Below, piece by piece: positions 41,704-50,512 of a stretch of DNA of 64,000 nt. Position 1 is the stretch's first letter, and every line of letters begins with the position of its first letter. Source of the DNA: JAGRKR01 sp041397725 (lineage in GTDB: Bacteria; Pseudomonadota; Alphaproteobacteria; Rhizobiales; Hyphomicrobiaceae); NCBI GenBank assembly GCA_041397725.1, contig JAWKVZ010000004.1:310001-374000 (forward strand). The letters run 5' to 3'. The notes below the pieces were generated by a model. The model did not search any database, was not told where the DNA came from, and was given only the letters and a program-made list of their open reading frames with translations. Made by a program: the position numbers and the translations under genes.

Positions 41704-41720
41704 CAGGGCCGGCGGCCCTG
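41704..41720. terminator. Hairpin between convergent genes
   Basis: CAGGGCC-GGC-GGCCCTG is a perfect 7-bp, 3-base-loop stem lying 31 bases after the Na/Pi transporter stop and directly against the stop of the minus-strand cytochrome gene. No T run follows on either strand; a bidirectional end-of-transcript hairpin is plausible but unproven. Confidence 0.4.
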
Positions 41721-41721
41721 G

Positions 41722-42294
41722 TCACGACCGACGGCGCTTGCGGCCGGTGATCATTGCACGCACGAGGTTGTCTCTCGTGAGCACACTCATGACGATCACG
41801 CCAAGCACGTGCACGCCAACCAGCGCCAGGGTCAGCGTTGCCAGCGCCTCGTGCACCTCTTCCAGCAGATCGCCGCCTGCCAGCAAATCCGTGGTGGTGA
41901 GCCAGCCGGTCAATCCGGTCGCAAGCAGCGCCGCCAGCAGAGCCAGGACCATGAGCCCACCGACGGGATTGTGCCCCAGCGACTGGCCCGGCGCACCGCG
42001 TGCGATGGCGGCGATATGCTCCATGACCACGGCGGGCGGCCGGATGAAATCGCTGAAGCGCGCCGTCCGGGGGCCGACGAAGCCCCAGACGATCCGCATG
42101 GCGACCAGGCCCATCACGCCATAGCCGATGCGCTCGTGCACCAGCGGCCAATCCTCGCTCGCCCATGCCGCCGCGAACAGCACGACCAGCGACCAGTGAA
42201 ACACGCGCACGAACGGGTCCCACACCTTCACGACTTCCTCGGCAGGCCGCATCTCGCGGCCTGCCTCGGTTCCAACCACCGGCTCCATCGGCAT
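41722..42294 (-). CDS. Cytochrome b561-type membrane protein
   Basis: 190 residues with four predicted helices (about 32-48, 55-72, 105-128, 148-170). The heme-ligand pattern of di-heme b561/Ni-hydrogenase cytochromes is visible: VFHWSLVVLF, HERIGYGVMGLVAMRIVWGFVG, and HEALATLTLALVGVHVLGVI. It transfers electrons across or along the inner membrane; the partner may be a periplasmic cytochrome or redox stress acceptor. Its start codon shares one base with the stop of the PepSY gene, so the two are co-translated and probably controlled by the divergent two-component system. Confidence 0.85.
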   Translation of the reverse strand: MPMEPVVGTEAGREMRPAEEVVKVWDPFVRVFHWSLVVLFAAAWASEDWPLVHERIGYGVMGLVAMRIVWGFVGPRTARFSDFIRPPAVVMEHIAAIARGAPGQSLGHNPVGGLMVLALLAALLATGLTGWLTTTDLLAGGDLLEEVHEALATLTLALVGVHVLGVIVMSVLTRDNLVRAMITGRKRRRS

Positions 42295-42644
42295 CAGCGC
42301 TTGTGCCGGCGGCGGAAGACCTCCCCGGACGTCGGATTGACGTCGAGCTTCACGCGGACGCCCTTTTCGTCGATGGCGTAGACCTCGTACTTGCGGTACT
42401 CCGCCTTGATGTGCTGAACTTTCAGCCCCGCCGCCGCCAGCTTCTTGGTGATCTCCGCCTCGCTCAGCCAGCCCGTGCGGTCGACGACGCGCCGTCCGTC
42501 ACGGTCATGGTAGCGCTCATGGTGCCCGGAATCGTCCCGTCCACGCCCGCGCCTGCCATCGTCGCTGGAAGCGAACGCCGGACCGGCAACCAGGAACACC
42601 AGTGTGGCGAGCGCGATCGTCTTCGTTGTCGTTGTCGTCGTCAT
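42294..42644 (-). CDS. Exported PepSY-domain protein (His/Arg-rich)
   Basis: 116 residues. A signal peptide (TIALATLVFLVAGPAFA) is followed by a short Arg/His/Asp-rich stretch (GHHERYHDRDG) and a PepSY domain: WLSEAEITKKLAAAGLKVQHIKAEYRKYEVYAIDEKGVRVKLDV. PepSY domains often inhibit or sense in the periplasm. It precedes a cytochrome b561 gene and is divergent from a second PepSY gene with a two-component system. The ATG at 42644 is chosen over 42677 because the signal peptide follows it directly. Confidence 0.8.
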   Translation of the reverse strand: MTTTTTTKTIALATLVFLVAGPAFASSDDGRRGRGRDDSGHHERYHDRDGRRVVDRTGWLSEAEITKKLAAAGLKVQHIKAEYRKYEVYAIDEKGVRVKLDVNPTSGEVFRRRHKR

Positions 42645-42696
42645 CGTTTCATCTCCTATCGGGTTTTGCATCGACACGAGCGATGATAGAGACGAT

Positions 42697-42739
42697 GACC
42701 TGAGATCGACCTGAGGGGCCCCGTCAGCAAATTGTCAGC
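42697..42739. promoter_or_regulatory. Two pairs of direct repeats with 11-bp period, likely response-regulator sites
   Basis: GACCTGAG occurs at 42697-42704 and again at 42708-42715; GTCAGC occurs at 42723-42728 and again at 42734-42739. Both pairs are 11 bases apart, one helical turn, the usual spacing for OmpR-family dimers. They lie between the divergent PepSY genes, upstream of the response-regulator gene, so autoregulation of the whole module is likely. Confidence 0.55.
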
Positions 42740-42784
42740 TTCCGGCGGCGAGAGTCACAGCAGACATCCGGCTTGGCCAATACG

Positions 42785-43084
42785 ATGAAAACGTCCGCTA
42801 GATTGCTCTTCGCCCTGCTCGCGATTTTGATGCTCGCGTCCCCCGTGGAGGCGCGCCGCCTCGATCCCGATGACGCGCGCAAGCTGATGGAGAAGGGCGA
42901 CATCCTGCCTCTCGAGCAAATCATGAAGATCAACGAGCGTGAGCTCACGGGCCGTATCATCGAGGTCGAGCTCGAGCGCAAACGCGGCATGTTCGTCTAC
43001 GAGATCAAGATCCTGCCGCCTGACGGGCGCCGTCGCGAGTTCTACATCGATGCGCGCACGGGCGAGATCATCCGCCGCAAATAA
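42785..43084 (+). CDS. Exported PepSY-domain protein preceding a two-component system
   Basis: 99 residues. Signal peptide (LLFALLAILMLASPVEA), then a PepSY-type domain with DARKLMEKGDILPLEQIMK, VELERKRGMFVYEIKIL and FYIDARTGEIIRRK. The final DxxTGEI block is the clearest PepSY hallmark. It lies 12 bases before the response-regulator gene, so it probably belongs to the signalling operon, perhaps as a periplasmic modulator of the sensor kinase. An upstream TTG at 42773 is possible. Confidence 0.82.
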   Translation: MKTSARLLFALLAILMLASPVEARRLDPDDARKLMEKGDILPLEQIMKINERELTGRIIEVELERKRGMFVYEIKILPPDGRRREFYIDARTGEIIRRK

Positions 43085-43096
43085 CGGACAGGCAAC

Positions 43097-43771
43097 GTGC
43101 GCATCCTGGTGGTCGAGGACGAAAAAAAGGTCGCCGGCGATCTCGGCAGGGCGCTGGTCGGCTCGGGACACGTCGTCGAGCAGTCCGGTGACGGCGAGAC
43201 GGCGTGGTTCCAGGGCGATACCGAGGACTACGACCTCGTGATTCTCGATCTCGGGCTGCCGAAGCTCGACGGTCTGCAGGTGCTGAAGCGCTGGCGCGCC
43301 AATCAGCGGACGATGCCCGTTCTCGTGCTGACCGCGCGCGACAGTTGGACGGAGAAGGTCGAGGCCATCGACGCCGGGGCCGACGACTATCTCACCAAGC
43401 CATTTCACATGGAGGAGCTGCTCGCGCGCGTGCGGGCGCTTCTGCGACGGCGCAGCGAGCATGCCAGCGCCGTGATCACGATCGGCGACATCACCATAGA
43501 CACCCGGCACGCAAGCGTGAGCAAGCGCGGCATCCGGGTCGACCTCTCGCCGCTCGAATATCGCCTGCTGCACTACCTGGCCCACCACGCCGGCCGCGCC
43601 GTCTCCCAGATCGAACTGACAGAGCATGTCTACAGCCAGGATTTCGAGCGCGACAGCAACACGGTCGAGGTCCTGGTCAAGCGCGTGCGCGCCAAGATCG
43701 GCATCGACGTGATCAAGACACGGCGCGGCTACGGCTACTACGTCGACCCCCAGAGCGAGCCGCCACGATGA
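43097..43771 (+). CDS. OmpR/PhoB-family response regulator
   Basis: 224 residues. Receiver domain residues: Asp8 and the phospho-acceptor Asp51 (VILDLGLP), Thr79 (LTARD) and Lys101 (YLTKPF). The C-terminal winged helix (about 128-220) has LSPLEYRLLHYL and VEVLVKRVRAKIG...TRRGYGYYV. It belongs to the PmrA/QseB/TctD branch. The start is GTG at 43097. It overlaps the kinase gene by 4 bases. Direct repeats of 11-bp period upstream of the operon are its likely binding sites. Confidence 0.94.
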   Translation: MRILVVEDEKKVAGDLGRALVGSGHVVEQSGDGETAWFQGDTEDYDLVILDLGLPKLDGLQVLKRWRANQRTMPVLVLTARDSWTEKVEAIDAGADDYLTKPFHMEELLARVRALLRRRSEHASAVITIGDITIDTRHASVSKRGIRVDLSPLEYRLLHYLAHHAGRAVSQIELTEHVYSQDFERDSNTVEVLVKRVRAKIGIDVIKTRRGYGYYVDPQSEPPR

Positions 43772-45150
43772 GGTCCTTGCGGCTGAGGCTCGTCGCCGGC
43801 GCCGTGGTCGGCATTCTGCTGGCCCTCACTCTCGCGGGCTTCGTGCTCGTCGGGCTGTTCGAAGCGCACGTCCGCGATCGTTATCAGAAAGAACTCGACG
43901 ATCATCTCCTGCAGCTCGTAGCCTTGCTGGCGCTCGATCCGACCGGCAAGTCGCACCTGACACAGGACCTGCCGGACCCGGCGTTTCGCCGCCCGTTCTC
44001 GGGGCACTACTGGCAGGTCAGGCAGGGCGATCGCGACCTCCTGCGCTCTCGTTCGCTCTGGGACAATACCTTGGCGCTGCCCCCGACACCTCCGCCGGCG
44101 GGCCAGCTCCGCGCCACTCAATTGACTGGTCCGCGCCAACAGCGGCTGCTCGTGATCGAGCGGTTGATCGAGCTGCCTGCTGCCGCTCAGCGGCCACTGA
44201 GGGTCGCTGTCGCCGGCGAAACGGCGGTCATCGACGAGGCCAAGCGCGGGTTCGCCCGCGTCGTGGTGCTGTCGCTGGCGAGCCTCGGCGTTCTGCTGGC
44301 GGCCGCCTCGTGGTTGCAGATCGGCGCCGGGCTGGCGCCGTTGCGAACGCTCCGCCATCGCCTCGAGGACATGCGGACGGGACGTTCGGCGCGAGTGGAC
44401 GGCGACTATCCCGTGGAGGTCATCGGCCTTGTCGACGATCTCAATCGCCTGATCGATACGCAGGCGCGCGAGGTGGAGCGGGCGCGCATCAATGCCGCCA
44501 AGCTCGGGCACGGACTGAAGACGCCGCTCGCCGTACTGGCCGCCGAGGCGCGGAGCCTGCGCGCCAGCGGCGGCGCCAGCGCGGCCGAATCGATCGAGAC
44601 GGAGATCGACGCCATGAACGCGCATGTCGCCCGCGCACTGGCGGCGGCCCGCGCCGTCGGCAGGCGGCCGGCCGTCGGCGCCAAGGTCGATGCGATGCAG
44701 GTCCTGGATCGGCTGGTCTCGGTGATGAAGCGGCTGCCGGGAGGCGAACATCTCGCCTGGACAGTCTCCGGCTCCGGGGCGCTCGACAGAGTGCCCGTTC
44801 ATCAGCGTGATCTGGAGGAGCTCGCCGGCAATCTGCTGGACAACGCGCGCAAATGGGCGCGGACCACGATATCCGTGGCCATGGCACGCGACGGCGAAAC
44901 CCTGGTCCTGACGGTCGACGACGACGGACCGAGCATACCAGCCGACCGCATCGAGGACGTCCTGGCCAGAGGCATCCGCCTCGACCGCAGCGTCCCCGGC
45001 TCCGGCGTTGGCCTGGCGATCGTGCGCGATCTCGCCGACTTGCATGACGGCGGTCTGACCTTGAGCCAAAGCCCGGCCGGTGGCCTGCGGGCGCAGGTGC
45101 GTCTTTCGCTGTCCGCTCCCGCAGCGACACGGCACGCATCGCCGGCATAG
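43768..45150 (+). CDS. Two-component sensor histidine kinase
   Basis: 460 residues. Membrane helices at about 8-31 and 163-183 enclose a periplasmic sensor domain of about 130 residues. A HAMP-like linker follows, then the phospho-acceptor His248 in LGHGLKTPLAVL (PhoQ/QseC-like), the N box NLLDNARKWA, and the ATP-lid glycines VDDDGPSIP and GSGVGLAIV. The signal is unknown; cationic peptides or metals are typical for PhoQ/QseC relatives. It is coupled to the regulator by ATGA overlap. Confidence 0.92.
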   Translation: MRSLRLRLVAGAVVGILLALTLAGFVLVGLFEAHVRDRYQKELDDHLLQLVALLALDPTGKSHLTQDLPDPAFRRPFSGHYWQVRQGDRDLLRSRSLWDNTLALPPTPPPAGQLRATQLTGPRQQRLLVIERLIELPAAAQRPLRVAVAGETAVIDEAKRGFARVVVLSLASLGVLLAAASWLQIGAGLAPLRTLRHRLEDMRTGRSARVDGDYPVEVIGLVDDLNRLIDTQAREVERARINAAKLGHGLKTPLAVLAAEARSLRASGGASAAESIETEIDAMNAHVARALAAARAVGRRPAVGAKVDAMQVLDRLVSVMKRLPGGEHLAWTVSGSGALDRVPVHQRDLEELAGNLLDNARKWARTTISVAMARDGETLVLTVDDDGPSIPADRIEDVLARGIRLDRSVPGSGVGLAIVRDLADLHDGGLTLSQSPAGGLRAQVRLSLSAPAATRHASPA

Positions 45151-45165
45151 AACCTTCTCGGCGCC

Positions 45166-46212
45166 TCAGCCGCGATCCGGAAACAGCAGTACCTTGGAGG
45201 CGGACCTGCTGCGCGCAAGCTCCATGCCCTCGACGCCCTGTTCCAGCGCCAGGCGGTGCGTGATCATGGGCGCATAGGCCTGCGGATCGTCGCGCAGCGC
45301 CTCGACCACGTCGAGCCAGATGGCCCGCGGCCCGCGATGGGAACCGCGGATCTGCTTCTGCTCGCGCACCATGCGCGTGAGGTCGATGGTGACGGCCGCG
45401 GGCATGATGCCGACGCATGTCAGCACGCCCCCGCGCCGCAGCATGGAGAGCGCGATCTCGACCACCGGCGGCACCCCTGTCGCCTCGAACGCCACGTCGA
45501 ACGGTGCAGCGCCGGCAACCGCGCGCACGCCATCGTCCATCCGGCCATCGGCGATATCGACCACGCGCTCGAATCCGAGCCGCCGCAGGCAATCGAGGCG
45601 CGCCGCATCCCCCTTGCCGACGACGACGACCTCGCTGGCACCGGCGCGCCGCGCCATCAGCGCGATGCATTGACCGATCGGCCCCGGCCCGAGGACCAGA
45701 ACGCGGTCTCCCGGCTTCACCCCACCGGTCTGCACGGCCCGCGCACCGATGGTCAAAGGCTCGATCAACGCCCCGACCTCGTCCGGCACGTTGTCCGGCA
45801 GCCGGACGCAATTGGCGGCGGGGGCCGAGACCAGGCGCGTAAAGGCGCCGTCCCGCAGGAAGCCGATGCCGGGACGCGGCGTTCCGCAGAGATGGATATC
45901 GTCTGCCCGACAGGCCTCGCACGTGCCGCAGGCGACGAACGGGATGCAGGTGACGCGATCGCCGACGGCGACGCCTTTCGCCTCCGATCCGACCGCTACG
46001 ATGCGGCCGCTGAACTCGTGGCCGATCGTCTTCGGCAGTGCCGGGGCCATGAACTCGTAGCCGCCGGTCCACTCGTAGATGTGCACGTCCGTGCCGCAGA
46101 CGCCGCAGGCCGCCACCTCGATCACCACGTCCGACCCTTCGGGCGGCGCCGGCTCGGCCACATCCTTGAGCTCGAGGCCGAAGCTCGCGTGGGTCTTCTG
46201 CAAGGCCTTCAT
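45166..46212 (-). CDS. Zn-dependent alcohol/polyol dehydrogenase (MDR family)
   Basis: 348 residues. Catalytic zinc ligands are in ACGVCGTDVH and IGHEFSG; the structural zinc Cys cluster is CGTCEACRADDIHLC. The NAD-binding loop is VLGPGPIGQCIALMA. It resembles threonine or sorbitol dehydrogenases. The start at 46212 overlaps the stop of the upstream TIM-barrel epimerase gene by 4 bases, pointing to a two-enzyme sugar or sugar-acid pathway. The substrate cannot be named. Confidence 0.88.
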   Translation of the reverse strand: MKALQKTHASFGLELKDVAEPAPPEGSDVVIEVAACGVCGTDVHIYEWTGGYEFMAPALPKTIGHEFSGRIVAVGSEAKGVAVGDRVTCIPFVACGTCEACRADDIHLCGTPRPGIGFLRDGAFTRLVSAPAANCVRLPDNVPDEVGALIEPLTIGARAVQTGGVKPGDRVLVLGPGPIGQCIALMARRAGASEVVVVGKGDAARLDCLRRLGFERVVDIADGRMDDGVRAVAGAAPFDVAFEATGVPPVVEIALSMLRRGGVLTCVGIMPAAVTIDLTRMVREQKQIRGSHRGPRAIWLDVVEALRDDPQAYAPMITHRLALEQGVEGMELARSRSASKVLLFPDRG

Positions 46213-47078
46213 ACCGATGTCTCCCGGTTCTCTGCGTTGCGTTGCTGCCCGTCGCGCCACCAGCCCGGCTCGAGCCCGCACTGGTTTAGGATCTCGACGG
46301 CGCTGTCGAGCGTCACCTTGGCCCCTTCCTGCGGCGGCAGGCGATGCACCTCGTCGCTGATCACCTCGACACTCACCAGCGGTGACGCGCCGATCCTGCG
46401 GAGGGTGGCGAGCAGCGCCGGAAAATCGACGGTGCCTTCGCCCGGCAACAACCGGCCGTGGCGTGACTCCTCCCGCACCTCGAACCATGGCACCGTCGCC
46501 GCGTCCGCCAGTTGCAGCGTCAGCCAGCGGTCCGCCGGCACCTCCGCGATCGCCGAGTATGGCTCGCCCGTGCGCTCCAGATGCCAGGCGTCGAGAATGA
46601 GGCCGCCATTCGCACGGTTCGCGCGCGCGATGATCTGCGATGCGGCGGCAAGGGTGCGAATGCCGCTGTGCGGTATGAACTCGAGGGCGACCAGCAGACC
46701 TCGCTCGGCCGCCCGATCGCAGAGCACCGCGAAGGCCCGAGCGACCTCCACGGGATCGTGCGCCTCCCACAGGCCCGCATTGAGCTGCCTTGGCCGGAAC
46801 AGCTCTGCCATGTGCCAGAGCGTGTCCTCATCCTCGTCGATGCCGAAACGACCGTTGCCGAGCCACGTCGCGGCGAAGCCGATTTCCGTGACCTCGATAT
46901 CGGCCGCGGCCAGGAGCTTCAGCATCTGCCGGTCGTCGATCCCGGCGGCATGGGCATCGCGATACTCGAGCGGTCGGATGCTGAGGCCGCGATAGCCGGC
47001 GGCAGCCGCGGCACGCACGCGCTGATCGAACGGCACGCGGGCAAGAGTCTGAGCATTGAGGATGAGGTTCTGTCGCAT
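46209..47078 (-). CDS. Sugar phosphate isomerase/epimerase family TIM-barrel protein
   Basis: 289 residues of the AP-endonuclease-2/xylose-isomerase-like fold. Metal-ligand-like positions are in LVALEFIPHSG (Glu), GLILDAWHLERTG (Asp, His), LQLADA and VSVEVISDEV (Glu). Members isomerise sugars, inosose or hydroxypyruvate; the specific reaction is unknown. It begins at the ATG at 47078 (MRQNLILNAQT); the longer frame to 47144 has no similarity. It is translationally coupled to the Zn-dehydrogenase. Confidence 0.82.
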   Translation of the reverse strand: MRQNLILNAQTLARVPFDQRVRAAAAAGYRGLSIRPLEYRDAHAAGIDDRQMLKLLAAADIEVTEIGFAATWLGNGRFGIDEDEDTLWHMAELFRPRQLNAGLWEAHDPVEVARAFAVLCDRAAERGLLVALEFIPHSGIRTLAAASQIIARANRANGGLILDAWHLERTGEPYSAIAEVPADRWLTLQLADAATVPWFEVREESRHGRLLPGEGTVDFPALLATLRRIGASPLVSVEVISDEVHRLPPQEGAKVTLDSAVEILNQCGLEPGWWRDGQQRNAENRETSV

Positions 47079-47211
47079 TTCGTCCGTTCGCGGCAAGGCG
47101 GGAGGGTGCGCGGGGCAAGAGGGTTGGCGTGGCGATCCTGCCATGTCGCCCGCCGCCGGTCCATACGCCGATCCTCACGAGTCGGGACAGCGGACGTCCG
47201 GCGCGACGGGC

Positions 47212-48741
47212 TCAGATTCCCAGCAGCACGAAGACCCGGAAGATCACGGCCGCCAGGACCGCCGCCACAGGCACCGTGATGACCCACGCAGCCACGACCA
47301 CCGTGAAGTGCGAGCGCCGCACCAGCTTGCGGCGCATGAGGTACTGCTGCTCCGCCAGCGCCGGCTCGCGACGTTTGCTCGCGCGCGCCCCTTTGCTGGC
47401 CATGTAGTCCCGTCGTCGGCGGCTGCGGCTCGTATAATACTCGCGGAAGAAGCCGACGCCGAACACCGCGCCCACCGCAATGTGGGTCGAGCTTACCGGC
47501 AAGCCGAGCGCGGACGCCACGATGACGGTGATCGCCGCCGACAGCGAAACGCAAAAGGCCCGCACGGGATTCATGCGGGTGATCTCCTGGCCGACGGTGC
47601 GAATGAGCGTCGGCCCGAACAGGAACAGGCCGATGCTGATGCCGGCAGCGCCGATGATCATGATCCAGAACGGCAGCGCCACCTTGCCGGCGACGGAGCC
47701 GCTCGCGGAGCTGTGCAGGATGCCGGCAAGCGGGCCCACGGCATTGGCCACGTCGTTGGCTCCATGGGCGAACGACAAGAGTGCCGCCGAGCAGATCAGC
47801 GGCAGGTGGAAGAGCTTGCGCAGCGATTGATTGCGGTTCTCCATGTGCGCACTCTGTCGACGGATGAGCGGTCGCAGCAGCAGAAACGAGCCGACGAGTA
47901 CGCCGCCGGAGACGAGCGCCACGACCATCGCCGAGGTTTTCCAGATCCGGCTCAGGCCCTTCATCATCAGGTAGGCCGTAAAGGCGCTGCACATGATGGC
48001 GATGAGCGCCGGCACCCAGAGGCGGGCCGCAGCGATCTTGTCGTGGCGATAGATGATGTTCGCCTTGATGAAAGCCAGGAACAGCGCGGCGATGATCCCG
48101 CCGAGCAGCGGCGAGACGACCCAGCTTGCCGCAATGGCGGCAAGGACATGCCAATTGGCGATGCCGAAGCCGGCTGCCGCGATGCCGGCTCCAACGACGC
48201 CACCGACCACGGCATGGGTGGTCGAGACGGGTGCGCCGACGTAGGTCGCGACGTTCACCCAGACCGCCGACGCGATCAGAGCCGCCATCATGGTGGCGAT
48301 GAAGACTTCGCTCGATCCGACCATCGACGGATCGATGATGCCTTTCGAGATGGTGTTGACGACCTCGCCGCCGGCGATGAGCGCGCCGGCACATTCGAAG
48401 ATCGCCGCGATGATCAATGCGCCCGTCATCGTCAGCGCTCGCGAGCCGACAGCGGGTCCGACGTTGTTGGCCACGTCGTTGGCGCCGATGTTGAGCGCCA
48501 TGTAGCCCGCCAGGACAGAGGCCGCAATCAGCACCAGGGCGTTCGGCTGGGCGCCGATCTGGACGCCAGCGACCACGGCAGAAACGGCAAGGAAGGCGAG
48601 CGCGAGACCCGGCGCGAGCAGGGAACGGCTGAGAGAGCGCGTCGCCTCCTCGACCCGCTCGAGCTTGTGAAGGTCCTTGTCGAGGGAGACCTTGCGAAGG
48701 CGCTCGGCCGCGCGTGGCGCCTGCCCGGTTTCAGTGCTCAT
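47212..48741 (-). CDS. Inorganic phosphate transporter, PitA family
   Basis: 509 residues with about eleven to twelve helices. The duplicated Pit signature is present: NIGANDVANNVGPAVGSRAL in the first half and FAHGANDVANAVGPLAGIL in the second, each followed by a PVSTTHA or PVSSTHI motif. It imports phosphate as a metal-phosphate complex driven by protons. It has a hydrophilic N-terminal extension of about 40 residues. In the 271-base region upstream (48742-49012), GGGTGTCG (48812-48819) and CGACACCC (48884-48891) form an inverted repeat, but no Pho box or other feature is recognisable. Confidence 0.93.
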   Translation of the reverse strand: MSTETGQAPRAAERLRKVSLDKDLHKLERVEEATRSLSRSLLAPGLALAFLAVSAVVAGVQIGAQPNALVLIAASVLAGYMALNIGANDVANNVGPAVGSRALTMTGALIIAAIFECAGALIAGGEVVNTISKGIIDPSMVGSSEVFIATMMAALIASAVWVNVATYVGAPVSTTHAVVGGVVGAGIAAAGFGIANWHVLAAIAASWVVSPLLGGIIAALFLAFIKANIIYRHDKIAAARLWVPALIAIMCSAFTAYLMMKGLSRIWKTSAMVVALVSGGVLVGSFLLLRPLIRRQSAHMENRNQSLRKLFHLPLICSAALLSFAHGANDVANAVGPLAGILHSSASGSVAGKVALPFWIMIIGAAGISIGLFLFGPTLIRTVGQEITRMNPVRAFCVSLSAAITVIVASALGLPVSSTHIAVGAVFGVGFFREYYTSRSRRRRDYMASKGARASKRREPALAEQQYLMRRKLVRRSHFTVVVAAWVITVPVAAVLAAVIFRVFVLLGI

Positions 48742-49012
48742 CTGTTCGCCCTAGCCGACTTGCGCATCAGCGGCTCTGATAGGTGCTGCGCGCCCTCGAC
48801 ACAATCCCTCAGGGTGTCGCCATACCGCATTGCCCGCAGGTTTCGCGGCATTTCCACGCGATGTGGTGGGGTCGGTGAGGGTTCGACACCCAGTGGTCGC
48901 CGTTCAGACCTCGAGAGTCCGGCAATTAAGGCAGCGCCTGGCCACGGCGCATGGGCGGGGTGAGTTCCGGGCGCGCGGCATCGCCCGCCGCGGCACAGAT
49001 CACCCGGATGCC

Positions 49013-49456
49013 CTAGGCGGTCGCGAGGTTGCGAATGATCTCTGCGAGCTCGGGCTCGGCAACAAGCGAGGCCGCCTCTTCGGGCGGAAAGAAGCCGACC
49101 CGGCGCTCACGCTGTTCCGGCCAGGTGGCCAACTGCTCCACGTCGTGGAGAAAGTAAACATCGACGGCGCAGGTCACGCTGGCGAAGAAGTGCAGCTTCT
49201 TGCGGTAATGATAGATGCCACCCGGCTGCTCCTCGATGCGGCCGACGAGGCCACCCTCCTCGCGCGCTTCCTCCGCAGCCACGACATGCGCAGCCTTGCC
49301 GGCCTTCGGCCATCCCTTCGGCGGGATCCAGCGCCCCGTATCGCGGCTCGTCACAAGCCCGACCAGAAGCGTACCGTCCGGCGCCCGCCGCAAGGGCAGC
49401 GCCGCAACCTGCCTGAATTCATCGCGGCTCGCGAACAATCGTGACAGCACCGTCAT
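49013..49456 (-). CDS. Nudix hydrolase (DIPP-like)
   Basis: 147 residues. IPPKGWPKAGKAAHVVAAEEAREEGGLVG occupies the Nudix-box position: the first Gly and the EExG core are kept, but the consensus early Glu is Lys and the Arg of RExxEE is Glu. The PKGW pattern and compact length resemble diphosphoinositol-polyphosphate or diadenosine-polyphosphate hydrolases. It probably hydrolyses a nucleoside-diphosphate-linked compound with Mg2+; substrate unknown. It is separated by 213 bases from the divergent mipA-like gene; I see no clear feature in that gap. Confidence 0.8.
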   Translation of the reverse strand: MTVLSRLFASRDEFRQVAALPLRRAPDGTLLVGLVTSRDTGRWIPPKGWPKAGKAAHVVAAEEAREEGGLVGRIEEQPGGIYHYRKKLHFFASVTCAVDVYFLHDVEQLATWPEQRERRVGFFPPEEAASLVAEPELAEIIRNLATA

Positions 49457-49669
49457 GCTCCGCCTGCTTGCTCAGCCTACGCCCGCCTCGGTCCGCACCT
49501 CACCGCCGGCCATCGATCAACACGCAACCTTCAGGCGATGGACCGGATCGTTGCACCTGCGCAACACGACAGCGTCAATAAACAGCGCGCGCAAGCATTT
49601 GGTAACGGCATTGGTCCGTGCTGAGTGTACGTGCGTATATCGTCTCGAAGCAATTCATTCGTGACCGAC

Positions 49670-50506
49670 ATGGAGCTATCCCGCTTGAATTCCGGCAGCA
49701 CGACACTCAGAACGCTTGTCGCCTTGGCGGCCCTGCTGACTGGCAGCCAGGCCCATGCCACTGGCACTACGGACTGGACGGCCGCCATGCCCAGGCAATT
49801 CGGCGTCGGCGGCGTGGTAGTGGTCGCTCCGAAGTACGAGGGATCGAAGGACTACCGGGTCATCGGCTTCCCCCTGATCGTGCCGTCCGGCATGGCGTTC
49901 GGCGAGACCGGCCGGGTGCAGTTCCGTGGACCGGACGACCTGCGCCTGCGCGTGCTCGATTTCAACGGCTTCGAGGTGGGGCCGTTGCTCGGCTGGCGCT
50001 TCGGACGCAACGAGGGTGATTCGCGACGCCTCGCCGGCCTGGGCGACGTGGACGGCGGTTTCGTGGCCGGTGGCTTCGTCGCGTATCGGGCGGGCGCGTT
50101 CCGCGCCTTCGTTTCCTATCATCGCCAGGTGTCTGGGGACGATGGCGGAGCGCTCGTCAGGTTCGGTGCCGAGGGCCGCACGAGGCTGACGCCTTCGCTC
50201 TCACTCCTGGCGACGGCCGGCGCGAGCTACGCCGACGGCACCTACATGACGTCCTACTTTTCGATCTCGCCCCTCCAGAGCGCGGCCTCCCTGGCCGGCT
50301 TGCCTGTGTACGATGCAGGCTCGGGCTTCAAGGACGTGTTCGTGGGGCTTTCGGCCGACATCCGGCTCGCTCCACGCTGGTCGCTCAAGCTCAGCGGCCG
50401 CTATGCCCGCCTCATCGGAGATGCGGCCGACAGCCCGATCGTCGAGAGCGAGAACCAGTTCACCGGCGGGATCGGCCTGACCTACAGCTTCGACATCGGC
50501 CGCTGA
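49670..50506 (+). CDS. MipA/OmpV-family outer-membrane protein
   Basis: 278 residues. Signal peptide (LRTLVALAALLTGSQAHA) followed by a beta-barrel pattern: GVGGVVVVAPKYEGSKDYRVIGFPLI at the N-terminus, GPLLGWRFG, VSYHRQVSGDDGG, and LTYSFDIGR at the C-terminus ending in an aromatic-containing strand. MipA was described as a scaffold between murein synthases and hydrolases, while OmpV relatives act as porins; the role here is open. The ATG at 49670 is preferred; a TTG-type start further upstream at 49625 is possible. It converges on the oppF-like gene with a 6-base gap. Confidence 0.86.
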   Translation: MELSRLNSGSTTLRTLVALAALLTGSQAHATGTTDWTAAMPRQFGVGGVVVVAPKYEGSKDYRVIGFPLIVPSGMAFGETGRVQFRGPDDLRLRVLDFNGFEVGPLLGWRFGRNEGDSRRLAGLGDVDGGFVAGGFVAYRAGAFRAFVSYHRQVSGDDGGALVRFGAEGRTRLTPSLSLLATAGASYADGTYMTSYFSISPLQSAASLAGLPVYDAGSGFKDVFVGLSADIRLAPRWSLKLSGRYARLIGDAADSPIVESENQFTGGIGLTYSFDIGR

Positions 50507-50512
50507 GATCCG

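Noticed and set aside
48812..48900. A tRNA suggested by a GGGTTCGACACCC T-arm-like string
   Set aside because: No matching acceptor, D or anticodon arms can be folded around it; treated as a chance repeat upstream of the PitA gene.
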